Shown in pieces: positions 26,403-36,844 of a stretch of 64,000 nucleotides of DNA (positions are counted from its first letter, which is position 1; the number at the start of each line of letters is the position of its first letter). The position numbers were made by a program, and so were the translations under genes. Below the pieces are notes generated by a model that searched no databases, was not told the DNA's origin, and saw only the letters and a list, made by a program, of their open reading frames with translations. The DNA lies in assembly GCF_022479115.1 (NCBI RefSeq), contig NZ_CP092497.1, forward strand, positions 1,922,001-1,986,000. The letters are read 5' to 3'. The stretch is from Amycolatopsis sp. EV170708-02-1 (GTDB lineage Bacteria; Actinomycetota; Actinomycetes; Mycobacteriales; Pseudonocardiaceae).

Positions 26403-27433
26403 CCGACCGGCTCCCCAGGAAACTGAAGGATCATCCGTCGGTACAGGCGGTGCTCGCCAAACCGCGGGACAAACCGTCGCCGGTGATCGACGCCGCCTGG
26501 CTCAAGGAGATCTGCCTCGCCGCGGGCGCCGACGACGCGGCCGCCGTCTCGCTCGACCATCCGGATCTGGCGGGTGAACGCGAGCACGTCGAGCGCGCGT
26601 TGCCCGGGACCAAGACCCTCGTCTCGCTCGTGGTGCGCATGAACCGCGACGACGTCCGCTCCCCCGCCCGCAGCGTCGCCAACCAGGAGTTCCATCGCAC
26701 GGGCGAGATCATCAACGAGGCCGGGCACACGATCGTCCGGACGCTGCAGGACGCCGGATATCGCGCGATCAACCCGTCCGCGACGTTCCCGATGGAGATG
26801 GAGCACTACCCCGGGCGGATCTGGGTCGTCGCGCACAAGACGGTCGCCGTCGCGGCCGGTCTCGGCGCCATGGGGCTGCACCGCAACGTCATCCACCCGA
26901 AATTCGGCAACTTCGTGCTGCTGGCGACCCTGCTGGTCGACGCCGAGGTGTCCACCTACGGCGAAGCGCTCGACTACAACCCTTGCCTGGAGTGCAAGCT
27001 GTGCGTCGCCGCATGCCCGATCGGCGCGATCTCGAAGACCGGCGAGTTCGACTTCCTCGCCTGTTCGACGCACAACTACCGCGAGTTCATGAGCGGCTTC
27101 ACCGACTGGGCGCAGACCGTGGCCGACAGCGAGGACGCCGCCGACTTCCGGTCCAGGGTGACCGATTCGGAGAACGTGTCGATGTGGCAGAGCCTCGCGT
27201 TCAAACCGAACTACAAGGCCGCGTACTGCATGGCGGTCTGCCCGGCGGGCGAAGACGTGCTCGGGCCTTACCTCGAAGACCGGCGCGGCTTCCTCGGCAC
27301 CGTGGTGAAACCGTTGCAGGACAAGGTGGAGACGTTGTACGTGCGGGAAGGTTCACCGGCGAAGGCCTATGCCGAACGCCGCTTCCCGCACAAACCGGTG
27401 AAGGAGGTCGACGGCGGCTACCCGCGGCGGTAG
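26399..27433 (+). CDS. 4Fe-4S cluster protein, QueG/reductive-dehalogenase-like fold
   Basis: A 344-residue soluble protein. The N-terminal two thirds resemble the cobalamin-binding region of epoxyqueuosine reductase and reductive dehalogenases (GLGAMGLHRNVIHPKFGNFVLLATLLVDAE). A ferredoxin motif CLECKLCVAACPIGAI follows (near 198-213), and a later CMAVCPAGED completes a second partial cluster. No signal peptide. The substrate is unknown. The GTGA overlap with thiolase suggests both act on one CoA or ring-containing compound. Confidence 0.8.
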   Translation: MTDRLPRKLKDHPSVQAVLAKPRDKPSPVIDAAWLKEICLAAGADDAAAVSLDHPDLAGEREHVERALPGTKTLVSLVVRMNRDDVRSPARSVANQEFHRTGEIINEAGHTIVRTLQDAGYRAINPSATFPMEMEHYPGRIWVVAHKTVAVAAGLGAMGLHRNVIHPKFGNFVLLATLLVDAEVSTYGEALDYNPCLECKLCVAACPIGAISKTGEFDFLACSTHNYREFMSGFTDWAQTVADSEDAADFRSRVTDSENVSMWQSLAFKPNYKAAYCMAVCPAGEDVLGPYLEDRRGFLGTVVKPLQDKVETLYVREGSPAKAYAERRFPHKPVKEVDGGYPRR

Positions 27434-27526
27434 GGCCGCCCCTACCCCGCGGCCGGGGGCCTGTCCCCTGTCCGGCGCCGTCCGTACTCCCTAACCTGGC
27501 GGCAAAGCCTGGGGAGGACCTTCCGC

Positions 27527-28873
27527 ATGATCGCGACCAAGCTGGCGTTCTCGTCGCTCCGCCGCCGACCCACCGGATTCGTCGCGAGCTTCGTCGCGAT
27601 GTTCTTCGGCGCCACGATCCTGATGACGTTCGCGTCCCTTTTGGACACTCGGGCGGCGGCCGATCCGGAGACCGCGAAGACCTTGCTGATCATGGCGAGC
27701 GTCGTCGGGGGCTGGGGCCTGGTGATCGTCCTGTTCGCGACGCTTTCGACACTCTCTCTGTTGATCCGGCAGCGCATCCCGGAGATGGCGTTGCTGAAGA
27801 GTGCCGGCGCGACGCCGTCGCAGATCGGCCGGATGATCGTCGGCGAGGCGGCGGTCGTCGCCGTCGTCGCCGCGGCCACGGCCGTCGTGCCGTCGGTCTT
27901 CGCGGGGCGGTGGCTGGTCGCGCTGCTCGGTGACACCGGCCGCATACCCGCCGGGCTGGAGGCACGGTTCGGCGCGATCGCGGTGTCCATGGGCACCGGC
28001 ATCACCCTTCTCGCCGCACTCGCCGCCGCGACGGTCGCCGCCCGGCAAGTGGCCGGGCGCGGGACGATGGAGGCGATTCGCGAGGCGGGGATCGACACCC
28101 GGCCGACCGGAAGGCTCCGGATGATCGGCGCCGTGATCGTGCTCGCCACCGGGCTCGGGTGCGGGGTGCTGACGATGACCGTGTTCACCGGCGCGGAGCC
28201 CGCGTTGATGGCGATCGGCGGCCAGGGCGCGATCCTCGCCGCGATCGGTTTCGCACTCCTCTCCCCCGCCCTGCTCGGCCCGATCGCCGCGGTGCTGGCC
28301 GCGCCGCTGCGCCGGGCGGGCGTCTGCGGTCATCTCACGGCGGCGCACCTGCGCGTTCGCGGCCGTCAGCTGGGCGGAGTGCTGGTGCCGATCATCCTGT
28401 TCACCGGCATCGCGACCGGAACGCTGTACATGCAGGCCATCGAGAACTCCGCGGGCACCGCGCCCGCGACGATCGCGAACAGCATCGAGACCCTGAACTA
28501 CGTCGTCGTCGGCATGATCGCGCTGTTCGCCGCCGTGATGCTGGTGAACACCGTCGTGGCCGCGATCGTCGGACGGCGCCGCGAGTTCGGGCAGCAACGG
28601 CTCATCGGCTCGACACCGTCACAGGTCCTGCGGCTCGTCGGTACCGAAGGCACCGTTCTGGTGGCGGTCGGCATCCTGTTCGGCTCGCTCTCCGCCGCCG
28701 TCACCGTCGTCCCGTACAGCGTCGCGAAGACCGGGAGCCCGGTGCCGGACGAGACGATCGGGGTCTACCTCGCCGTTGTCGCCATCGCCGTGATCCTGAC
28801 GCTCGGTTCGCATGTGGGCGCGGCGGTGAAGGCGATGCGGACCCCGGCGATCCAGGCGGGCACCCGCGGCTGA
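27527..28873 (+). CDS. FtsX-type ABC permease protein without adjacent ATPase
   Basis: A 448-residue membrane protein with two FtsX-like units. Helices lie near 15-35, 60-90, 105-140 and 160-185, then a second set near 200-260, 285-310, 335-370 and 395-425. LIRQRIPEMALLKSAGATPSQIGRMI and its repeat GRRREFGQQRLIGSTPSQVLRL are the conserved coupling segments. The large outer domains of MacB/LolC are absent. A partner ATPase normally sits upstream, but none is encoded here. Possibly uses an ATPase elsewhere. Confidence 0.85.
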   Translation: MIATKLAFSSLRRRPTGFVASFVAMFFGATILMTFASLLDTRAAADPETAKTLLIMASVVGGWGLVIVLFATLSTLSLLIRQRIPEMALLKSAGATPSQIGRMIVGEAAVVAVVAAATAVVPSVFAGRWLVALLGDTGRIPAGLEARFGAIAVSMGTGITLLAALAAATVAARQVAGRGTMEAIREAGIDTRPTGRLRMIGAVIVLATGLGCGVLTMTVFTGAEPALMAIGGQGAILAAIGFALLSPALLGPIAAVLAAPLRRAGVCGHLTAAHLRVRGRQLGGVLVPIILFTGIATGTLYMQAIENSAGTAPATIANSIETLNYVVVGMIALFAAVMLVNTVVAAIVGRRREFGQQRLIGSTPSQVLRLVGTEGTVLVAVGILFGSLSAAVTVVPYSVAKTGSPVPDETIGVYLAVVAIAVILTLGSHVGAAVKAMRTPAIQAGTRG

Positions 28874-28929
28874 AGGCCTGTCACATCTTCGTTCCCCCAC
28901 CCGTCAGGGTTACGACTGAGCGATGAAGG

Positions 28930-29826
28930 ATGGGGACCGTGGACGAACACGACTGGCTGGCGCGGCGCTTCGAAGGGCACCGGACGCATCTGAGGGCGGT
29001 GGCGTACCGAATGCTCGGTTCGCTGAGCGAGGCCGACGACGCCGTGCAGGAGGCTTGGCTGCGGCTGAGCCGGTCGGACTCCGGCGAGGTGGACAACCTC
29101 GGCGGCTGGCTGACCACCGTCGTCGGCCGGATCTGTCTCGACATGCTGCGCTCGCGCAAGTCCCGGCCGGAAGAGCCGGTGGGCGCCCAGCTCCCCGACC
29201 CGATCATCGGCCGTGAGGGCGGGATCGACCCGGAACACCAAGCCCTGCTGGCGGATTCGGTCGGGCTGGCGCTCCTCGTCGTGCTCGACACCCTCGACCC
29301 CGCCGAGCGGCTCGCGTTCGTCCTGCACGACATGTTCGCCCTGCCGTTCGACGAGATCGCGCTCATCGTGGGGCGGTCTTCCGCGGCGACCCGGCAGCTC
29401 GCCAGCCGCGCGCGCCGCCGTCTGCAGGGTTCGCCGACGGTCCCGGACGCGGACCTGGGCCGTCAGCGGGAAGTCGTCGACGCGTTCTTCGCCGCCGCGC
29501 GGGGCGGCGACTTCGACGCGCTGGTCTCGGTGCTCGACCCGGACGTCATCCTTCGCGCCGAGGGTGGCGCGGCCCCGGCGGGGACCTCGCGGTTCGTTCG
29601 CGGTGCGGCCAAGATCGCGAGCCAGGCGCTCATGTTCCGAGCCGCGGGCGAGGGCAGGGAGCTGCGGCCCGCTCTGGTCAACGGCGCGGCCGGGATGGTC
29701 GTCACCAAGGACGGCGTCCCGACGACGGTCTTCGCGTTCACCGTCGTGGGCGGGAAGATCGCGGCGATCGACATCCTGGCCGATCCGGACCGCCTCGCCG
29801 CGCTGGACTTCGAACCGCTCGGCTGA
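28930..29826 (+). CDS. ECF sigma factor, SigJ/ECF41 type with SnoaL-like C-terminal domain
   Basis: A 298-residue protein. Sigma region 2 reads LRAVAYRMLGSLSEADDAVQEAWLRL; region 4 reads LAFVLHDMFALPFDEIALIVGRSSAATRQLASRARRR. From residue 178 a SnoaL-like cone domain follows (EVVDAFFAAARGGDFDALVSVLDPDVILRAEGG), with NGAAGMVV near the end matching the ECF41 NGxxG signature. In this class the C-terminal domain regulates activity in place of a separate anti-sigma factor. The usual adjacent target gene (carboxymuconolactone or oxidoreductase) is not evident. Confidence 0.9.
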   Translation: MGTVDEHDWLARRFEGHRTHLRAVAYRMLGSLSEADDAVQEAWLRLSRSDSGEVDNLGGWLTTVVGRICLDMLRSRKSRPEEPVGAQLPDPIIGREGGIDPEHQALLADSVGLALLVVLDTLDPAERLAFVLHDMFALPFDEIALIVGRSSAATRQLASRARRRLQGSPTVPDADLGRQREVVDAFFAAARGGDFDALVSVLDPDVILRAEGGAAPAGTSRFVRGAAKIASQALMFRAAGEGRELRPALVNGAAGMVVTKDGVPTTVFAFTVVGGKIAAIDILADPDRLAALDFEPLG

Positions 29827-29829
29827 TCC

Positions 29830-29882
29830 GTCGGGGAAGGGTCGTTCAGGACTTTTCCCGTCCTGAACGACCCTTCCCCGAC
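29830..29882. terminator. Strong 23-base hairpin between sigma factor and GH5 genes
   Basis: Perfect 23-base arms (29830-29852 / 29860-29882, beginning GTCGGGGAAGGGTCGTTC) with a 7-base loop TTTTCCC. It lies between two convergent stops, 3 bases after one and 16 from the other. Probable bidirectional terminator; sequence distinct from families A and B. Confidence 0.85.
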
Positions 29883-29898
29883 CTACGCGCTGCCGGGA

Positions 29899-30978
29899 TC
29901 AGGAGGTCGGGAAGTTGTCCGCGGTGCGGATGCGGTCCCGGATCCAGACACCGGCGGGCTTCAGCGGAGCCGTGCCGGTGAACGAGCTGCCCGAGCAGGT
30001 GCCCGGCTTGAACACCGCGCCCGACCGGCTGTCGTCGGAGAAGTTCCAGTTGGTCCAGCTGATCTTCTTCGACGCCAGGAAATCGAGGTACTTCTGGGAG
30101 TTGGTGAAGTCGTTGCCGCCGTCACCGCTGGCGGTCTGCGTGCCGAACTCGGTCACGAACAGCGGGATCTTGCTCGCGGCGCGGCTCAGCGCGTTGAAGT
30201 ACTCGGTCTTGTGCGAAGCCGCGTAGAAGTGGAACGTGTACATGAAGTTGCTGGCACGCACCGGGTTGTTGATGATGTCGGTCTCGTTGCGGCCGTCGGA
30301 GATGCCGAGCGAGCCCCAGCCGTGCGTGCCCACCAGCACCACGCCGTCGGAGTCCTGGGCGCGGATGACCGGGATCATCTGCTCCGCGTAGCTGCGGACG
30401 CGGTCCCAGCTGACGTTGTTGGGCTCGTTGGCGATGTCGTAGATGATGTTGGTCTTGTCCTTGTGCCGCTGGGCGATCTCGGTGAAGAACGTCTTGGCGC
30501 GGCTGAGGTTCGCGTTCGGGTCGCCGGGAGTGAGCTGGTGCCAGTCGACCAGGGCGTACATCCCGCGTTTGGTGGCCTCCTCGATGTACCCGTGCACCAT
30601 GTCCGTGAACTTGCGCGGGTTGGTCTCGTAGCCGCCTTCCTGGATGTACATCGAGATCCGGAGGACGTCGGCCTTCCAGTCGTTGGCCAGCGCGTCGAGC
30701 GAGGCGGTCTTCACGCACTGGCTGAACCACTGGATCCCGTGGGTGCTCATGCCCCGGAGCTGGATCGGCTTGCCCGCGGAGTTGCAGAGCTGGAGGCCGC
30801 AGACCTTCAGCTGTCCGTTGATCGCCGCCGGACTGCCCGGCGGCAGCGCGGCGGCGGCCTGCGTTGCGGGTTCTGCCGCCGTCTCGGTCGCCATCGAGGT
30901 GCTCGCGGCGGCGACCGGGGCCAGCAGCCCGGCGGCCAGTGCGGCCGTCACCCGGAGGCGGATCTTGTCCCAACGCAT
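29899..30978 (-). CDS. Secreted GH5 endoglucanase-like glycosidase
   Basis: A 359-residue protein with a signal peptide (basic start MRWDKIRLR, hydrophobic core, cut after about AAAS or ATETA). The GH5 barrel contains GKPIQLRGMSTHGIQWF, the acid/base Glu in IIYDIANEPNN, the substrate His in YTFHFYAA, and the nucleophile Glu in PLFVTEFGTQ. This pattern is closest to GH5 subfamily 2 cellulases. No carbohydrate-binding module is attached. The A/T-rich promoter 31047-31071 lies upstream. Confidence 0.9.
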   Translation of the reverse strand: MRWDKIRLRVTAALAAGLLAPVAAASTSMATETAAEPATQAAAALPPGSPAAINGQLKVCGLQLCNSAGKPIQLRGMSTHGIQWFSQCVKTASLDALANDWKADVLRISMYIQEGGYETNPRKFTDMVHGYIEEATKRGMYALVDWHQLTPGDPNANLSRAKTFFTEIAQRHKDKTNIIYDIANEPNNVSWDRVRSYAEQMIPVIRAQDSDGVVLVGTHGWGSLGISDGRNETDIINNPVRASNFMYTFHFYAASHKTEYFNALSRAASKIPLFVTEFGTQTASGDGGNDFTNSQKYLDFLASKKISWTNWNFSDDSRSGAVFKPGTCSGSSFTGTAPLKPAGVWIRDRIRTADNFPTS

Positions 30979-31046
30979 TCGGCTTCTCCTCTCGCGTCGA
31001 CGGCACCGACGTTGGCGCGCCGACGGTCAGGGCGGCGGAGTTAAAT

Positions 31047-31071
31047 AGGAAACTTTCCTTACTATTGGAAA
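31047..31071 (-). promoter_or_regulatory. A/T-rich inverted repeat upstream of the GH5 gene
   Basis: AGGAAACTTTCCT (31047-31059) is palindromic apart from its centre, and TTTCC ... GGAAA (31054-31058 / 31067-31071) forms an overlapping second repeat. It lies about 70 bases before the GH5 start in an unusually A/T-rich stretch. Probable operator or activator site for the secreted glycosidase. Confidence 0.5.
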
Positions 31072-31155
31072 GTAAAGGGAAGATTACCCACAGGGTCGAC
31101 GGACGGTCAAGAGTCGACCACCGACGGTTCCGGCGAGCTCGGGCATGATCGGACC

Positions 31156-31909
31156 GTGACGACCATCGTGGCCTTCCACGCCCACCCCGACGACGAAGCC
31201 CTGCTGACCGGCGGCACCCTCGCGCGCGCCGCCGCGGACGGCCACCGGGTCGTCCTCGTCGTCGCCACGATCGGCATGCGAGGCGCGGACGCGGCGCGCC
31301 GGGCCGAACTCGAAGCGAGCGCGAAGGTGCTGGGCGTCGATCGGGTCGTCCACCTCGGCTACGCGGGCAGTGGCCACGGCGCGGTCCTCTACCCGGATCC
31401 GCCGGGCTGGGTCCGGTTCGTTCGCGCGAGCACCGACGAAGCGGCGGCGCGGCTCGTGGCGATCCTGCGCGCGGAGAAGGCGTCCGTTCTCCTGAGCTAC
31501 GACCGCAAACGGCGGCTACGGCCACCGCGACCACGTCAAGGTGCACGAGGTCGGCAGGCGGGCGGCGGAACTCGCCGGCGACGTCCGGCTGCTGGAGGCC
31601 ACGATCCCCCGCGACGTCGTCGCGCGCCTGGTGAGGATCGTCCGCCTGGCACGGATCCCGTTCCGCTACGACGTCGACGAGCTTCTTCGCGCCTACAGCG
31701 CCCGCTCGGAGATCACGTACACCTTCGACGTCCGGCGTTACGCACGCCAGAAGCAGGCCGCGATCGCCGCCCATTCCTCGCAGGTGAAGGGGAACGGCAG
31801 GCTGGCGCCGCTGATGCGCGTCGTGACCCGGCTTCCGGCACCGCTCTTCGGCCTCGCGTTCAACCGCGAGTGGTACGTCGACGCGACCCCGCGCGGATCA
31901 CGATCCTGA
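31156..31909 (+). pseudogene. PIG-L family deacetylase, broken by one inserted base
   Basis: The first part (TTIVAFHAHPDDEALLTGGTLARAA) has the zinc motif HPDDE of LmbE/PIG-L N-acetylglucosaminyl deacetylases such as MshB. At the AAA run 31507-31509 the frame is lost after LLSYDR. Removing one A restores NGGYGHRDHVKVHEVG, which holds the second zinc segment (HRDHVKVH), and the protein ends normally with FNREWYVDATP. The total length is one base above a multiple of three. A real lesion or a sequencing error; if repaired it is a full 250-residue enzyme. Confidence 0.85.
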
Positions 31910-32464
31910 CCGGCGGGCGCGGTACGCGGCGGCCTTCACCCGGTTCTGGCAGGCGAGCCCGCAGAACCGCTTGATCTGCGCCTGGCTCGTGTCGAGGTAC
32001 ACCTGATCGCATCGCGGCGCCGCGCACAGCCCGACGCGATGCGGGATGTGGTCGCCGAACGCCGCGGCCACCGACACCGCGAGCCCGGCCGCCCACTGCT
32101 GGACGAGGTCGGCCTCGGGGCCGTGGAAATGCAGATGCCAGGACTGTTCGCCGTGGCGCTGCAGGGACGGGCGGGCCTTGCTGTCGACGAGCATCCGGTT
32201 GAGCAGTCCCGCCGCCTCGTCGTGCTCCCGCCGGGCCAGCGACTCGATGATCTCCCGCAGCCGCGACGCGAGATTCCGCAGCCGCTCCGCGGTGAGCAGG
32301 TCGATCTGGCCGTTGCCGAGCGTTTCCGTGACGACACGGACCAGATCGTGGCCGCCGAGCGCCGGTTTCGGCCTGCCGTGGACGTGCTCCCCGGTCAACG
32401 CGTTGATCAGCGTGACCCCGGTTTCCAGCCGCATCGCGTGATGCCCGTCGGGCTCGTCGACCAT
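31898..32464 (-). CDS. CGNR zinc-finger regulator (ABATE domain)
   Basis: A 188-residue protein. The N-terminal ABATE domain covers about residues 10-130 (TGVTLINALTGE ... LASRLREIIESLA). The C-terminal CGNR zinc finger reads VGLCAAPRCDQVYLD, then KRFCGLACQNRVKAAAYR, with four cysteines in CxxxxC ... CxxxC spacing. Such proteins are thought to bind DNA as stress-type regulators. The ATG giving MVDEPDGHH is chosen. Its 3' end overlaps the PIG-L end by 12 bases. Confidence 0.88.
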   Translation of the reverse strand: MVDEPDGHHAMRLETGVTLINALTGEHVHGRPKPALGGHDLVRVVTETLGNGQIDLLTAERLRNLASRLREIIESLARREHDEAAGLLNRMLVDSKARPSLQRHGEQSWHLHFHGPEADLVQQWAAGLAVSVAAAFGDHIPHRVGLCAAPRCDQVYLDTSQAQIKRFCGLACQNRVKAAAYRARRSGS

Positions 32465-32590
32465 TCGACCCCCTCCCCCACGCGTCACTGGTTCGCAGGA
32501 CGCCCGCGGTGACGCTACCAAAGGCGAGCGGCACCGCAAGGGCGATGAAGTCGTTCGGAGCAACGAAATCCTGCGGACGGCGCAGTGCTG

Positions 32591-32603
32591 GTCCACTGTG
32601 GAC
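32591..32603. repeat. GTCCACTGTGGAC short palindrome (one of three perfect copies)
   Basis: An intergenic copy of a 13-base palindrome that also occurs perfectly inside genes at 3300-3312 and 58014-58026. Single-mismatch copies lie at 34761, 45083 and 55936. Different reading frames use it, so it is not one shared protein motif. Confidence 0.7.
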
Positions 32604-32610
32604 ACACGTC

Positions 32611-32662
32611 GGTCTCGTGAGTGTTCAGGACGGTTAGAACCGTCCTTGCCACTCACGAGACC
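32611..32662. repeat. Family B palindrome, copy 2
   Basis: Outer arms GGTCTCGTGAGTG / CACTCACGAGACC and inner arms AGGACGGTT / AACCGTCCT, separated by an unpaired TTC against TGC. It lies 11 bases before the LLM stop and after the CGNR promoter region, so downstream of the LLM gene on the minus strand is the opposite side; here it may insulate the two genes. Confidence 0.8.
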
Positions 32663-32672
32663 GATCGGCCCC

Positions 32673-33518
32673 TCACCACCGAGGCGGACCGGCGTCCACG
32701 ATCTTCTGCGAGAGCTCCAGCGGATCGAGATGCATCAGCGACTCCATCCACCAGGTCATCCCGGCCTGCCCCAGCGACGGCAGATCGACCTTGATCGGTT
32801 CCTCCCACGCCGGGCTCGCGTTCCCCGCCACCGCGACGTCGAAGGGACGGCCCGGCTCCAGTCCGGCGAGACCGAGCGCACGGTGGGTCTCGGCGATCTC
32901 CTCGGCGGTCGGCGTGTGGTCCTCCGGGTTCGGGAAGATCCCGTCGCACAGCGCCGCCCGCCGGACGACGCGCGGGTTGTCGGTGGAGCTCGCCACCCAG
33001 ATCGGGATCGGGAACGGCTCGGGCGGGGCCTCGGCGAGCGCGACCTGGTAGTGCGCGCCGTCGTGGTCGAACCGCCTGCCGGACCAGATCGCGCGGATGA
33101 CGTCGAGGCCTTCGTCGAACATCGCCGACCGGGTGAGCAGGTCGGTCTGTTCACCGAATCGGCTGAAGTCACCGGATTCGTCCGACCCCAGACCGGTGCC
33201 GAGGATCAGCCTGCCGCCGGAGAGGCGGCTGACCGTCGACGCGTGCCGCGCGACCACCCACGGGCGGCGCCGGGCGGGCGGCGTGATCATCGGGCCGAAC
33301 AGCAGCCTGCTGGTCGCGTGCGCGATGGCGCCGAGCGTCGTCCAGGGATCCGCGATGGGCATGGTGTCCGCGACCACGTGGTCCCACAGGAAGAATCCGT
33401 CCCAGCCCGCCGCCTCGGCGCGCACGGCGAGGTCGACGAGCACGCCCGGCTCACCGAACGGGCCGAAAGGCGGCAGATAGACGGCATGGCGGACCGTGCT
33501 GCCGGTCAAGTCGATCAT
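32673..33518 (-). CDS. LLM-class flavin/F420-dependent oxidoreductase
   Basis: A 281-residue luciferase-like TIM barrel. Landmarks are HAVYLPPFGPFGEPGVL, WDGFFLWDHV, LLFGPMITPPARRRPWVVARHASTVSRLSGGRLILGTGLG and PIWVASSTDNPRVVRRAA. Actinobacterial members with this pattern usually use F420. The ATG giving MIDLTGSTVRHAV is preferred to an unconserved extension. Divergent from the GH1 gene with only 73 bases between starts. Confidence 0.87.
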   Translation of the reverse strand: MIDLTGSTVRHAVYLPPFGPFGEPGVLVDLAVRAEAAGWDGFFLWDHVVADTMPIADPWTTLGAIAHATSRLLFGPMITPPARRRPWVVARHASTVSRLSGGRLILGTGLGSDESGDFSRFGEQTDLLTRSAMFDEGLDVIRAIWSGRRFDHDGAHYQVALAEAPPEPFPIPIWVASSTDNPRVVRRAALCDGIFPNPEDHTPTAEEIAETHRALGLAGLEPGRPFDVAVAGNASPAWEEPIKVDLPSLGQAGMTWWMESLMHLDPLELSQKIVDAGPPRW

Positions 33519-33591
33519 CTCCCCAACGTCATCGTCGAAGTCCCCGGACGGCCGCTTGTTTACGCCGTTCACTCACGTTAGCGTCCGGAAG

Positions 33592-34948
33592 ATGGCGGAC
33601 GACGGTGAACGATCGACGAAGTGGCCGGAGCATCGGAGAAGGTTACGCCGGGTGTTGTCCTCGGTGGTCGCCGTCTCACTATGCGCGACACTTTCGGCGG
33701 TGAACGCGTCCGCATCGCAGGATGACGACTGGTCCCGGGACTTCTACTGGGGTGTCGCGTCGTCGGGTTACCAGTCCGAGGGCAGCGCACCGGACAGCAA
33801 CTGGAAACGGTTCGTGGACCGTTCCGCCGGCAAGGACGGCGTCGACGAGTACCGCGACTCCGTGGACTTCCGGCACCGCTACCCCGACGACATCCGGCTC
33901 GCGGCCGGTCTCGGCGTCAACACCTACCGCTTCGGTGTCGAGTGGGCTCGCGTCGAACCCTCGCCCGGCCGGTGGGACGAAACCGAACTGGCCTTCTACG
34001 ACGACGTGTTCCGGCAGGTCCGCGCCGCGGGCATGACGCCGATGATCACGCTCAACCATTGGGTCTACCCGGGCTGGGCACTCGATCAGGGCGGCTGGGC
34101 CGAGTCGCGGACGGCCGACGCGTGGTTGGAGTTCAGCCGGAAGATCGTCCAGCGCTACGCCGGGCAGGACGTCCTCTGGGTGACGTTCAACGAGCCGCTC
34201 ATCTTCCTCCGGAACGAGCAGAAGGTCGGCGCGCTGGACGCCACGCGGTACTTCGCGGCGCAGTCCAACGTCGTCCAGGCGCACCGGCGGGCTTACGACC
34301 TCATCCACGAACTCGACCCGACCGCGAAGGTCACCAGCAACCAGGCCTACATCACCGGGGTCAACGGGATGGCCGACTGGTTCTTCCTCGACCAGGTCAA
34401 GGACAAGCTCGACTTCATCGGCATCGACTACTACTACGGCCTCAGCATCGACAACTGGACGGTGTTCGCCGCCGCCACCGACAAGTTCTGGGACGTGAAG
34501 CTCCAGCCCGAAGGCATCTACTACGCGCTGCGCAGCTACCACAACCGGTTCCCGCGCCTGCCGCTGTACATCGTCGAGAACGGCATGGCGACAGACAACG
34601 GGAAGCTCCGCGACGCGGACTACACCCGCGGCGATCACGTGCGCGACACCGGGTACTGGCTCCAGCGAGCCAAGGCCGACGGGATGAACCTCATCGGCTA
34701 CAACTACTGGAGCCTCACCGACAACTACGAATGGGGCAGCTACCGCGCCCGGTTCGGACTGTACACAGTGGACGCTCTCGCCGATCCCGCGCTGACCCGG
34801 CGCCCCACGGACGCCGTTCCCGCCTACCAGGATCTGGTGAAGGCGGGTGGCGTGCCGCAGGGCTACCGGCTCAAACGCGGGCCCGGGCTCTGTTCACTCG
34901 TGGACGGGCTGAACAGCTGCCTCGATCCGGCCAAAGTGGACGGACCGC

Positions 34949-34965
<17 letters not shown>
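33592..34965 (+). CDS. Secreted GH1 beta-glucosidase-like glycosidase
   Basis: A 457-residue protein. A basic N-terminus (RRRLRR) and hydrophobic core end at ASAS-QDDDW, a signal peptide, uncommon for GH1. The barrel shows YWGVASSGYQSEG, the acid/base Glu in WVTFNEPLIF, and the nucleophile Glu in LYIVENGMA. NYWSLTDNYEW is the usual aglycone-end motif. The ~45 C-terminal residues after the barrel carry two Cys that may pair. It likely cleaves small beta-glucosides outside the cell, complementing the GH5 enzyme 3 kb away. Confidence 0.92.
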
Positions 34966-36571
<1,606 letters not shown>

Positions 36572-36585
36572 AGGGGCGTCCTCCT

Positions 36586-36675
36586 GATTCTCGCGAGGAA
36601 GAAAGAGCAGACGAGGAAGGACGCGACCCGGCGGAGCGAAGGCTCTACGCCAGGGCCGCGTCGAAGGCGAGAATC
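36586..36675 (-). promoter_or_regulatory. Attenuator-like long-range stem in the ABC-F leader
   Basis: GATTCTCGC (36667-36675, minus strand) overlaps the leader-peptide stop. Its exact complement GCGAGAATC (36586-36594) ends next to the AGGAGG ribosome site of the ABC-F gene. A stalled ribosome on the leader would cover the first arm and change access to the second. Pairing is seen directly; the mechanism is inferred. Confidence 0.55.
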
Positions 36676-36697
36676 ACAGAGTGAAGAAAATCCCCAT
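36674..36697 (-). CDS. Seven-residue leader peptide MGIFFTL of the ABC-F gene
   Basis: ATG GGG ATT TTC TTC ACT CTG TGA read on the minus strand, 103 bases before the ABC-F start. The predicted transcription start is at or one base before its ATG, so it would be read as a leaderless peptide. Short hydrophobic leaders of this kind stall ribosomes when macrolide-type drugs bind. It has no other evident role. Confidence 0.55.
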   Translation of the reverse strand: MGIFFTL

Positions 36698-36704
36698 GCC
36701 GAAG

Positions 36705-36732
36705 ACGGTAGCGGGAGAACCCGGACGGGCAA
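36705..36732 (-). promoter_or_regulatory. Candidate promoter of the ABC-F leader (WhiB7-like)
   Basis: On the minus strand, -35 TTGCCC (36732-36727), a 16-base spacer and -10 TACCGT (36710-36705). An A/T-rich CCTTTTATTCGTT lies immediately upstream of the -35, the arrangement known for WhiB7-activated resistance genes in actinomycetes. The WhiB7 assignment is inferred from this layout alone. Confidence 0.5.
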
Positions 36733-36844
36733 AACGAATAAAAGGTTGTGTACGGGTTCACAGAGTGGTCTGTGTCCCCATACCGCGACAGCGGCGCCCC
36801 AGTGGACGAGAATCGAGGGTGGAGGTATTTCGCGGTCTGAGGGA

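Noticed and set aside
27434..27526. Hidden ATPase gene upstream of the FtsX protein
   Set aside because: The interval is only 93 bases and holds no Walker motifs.
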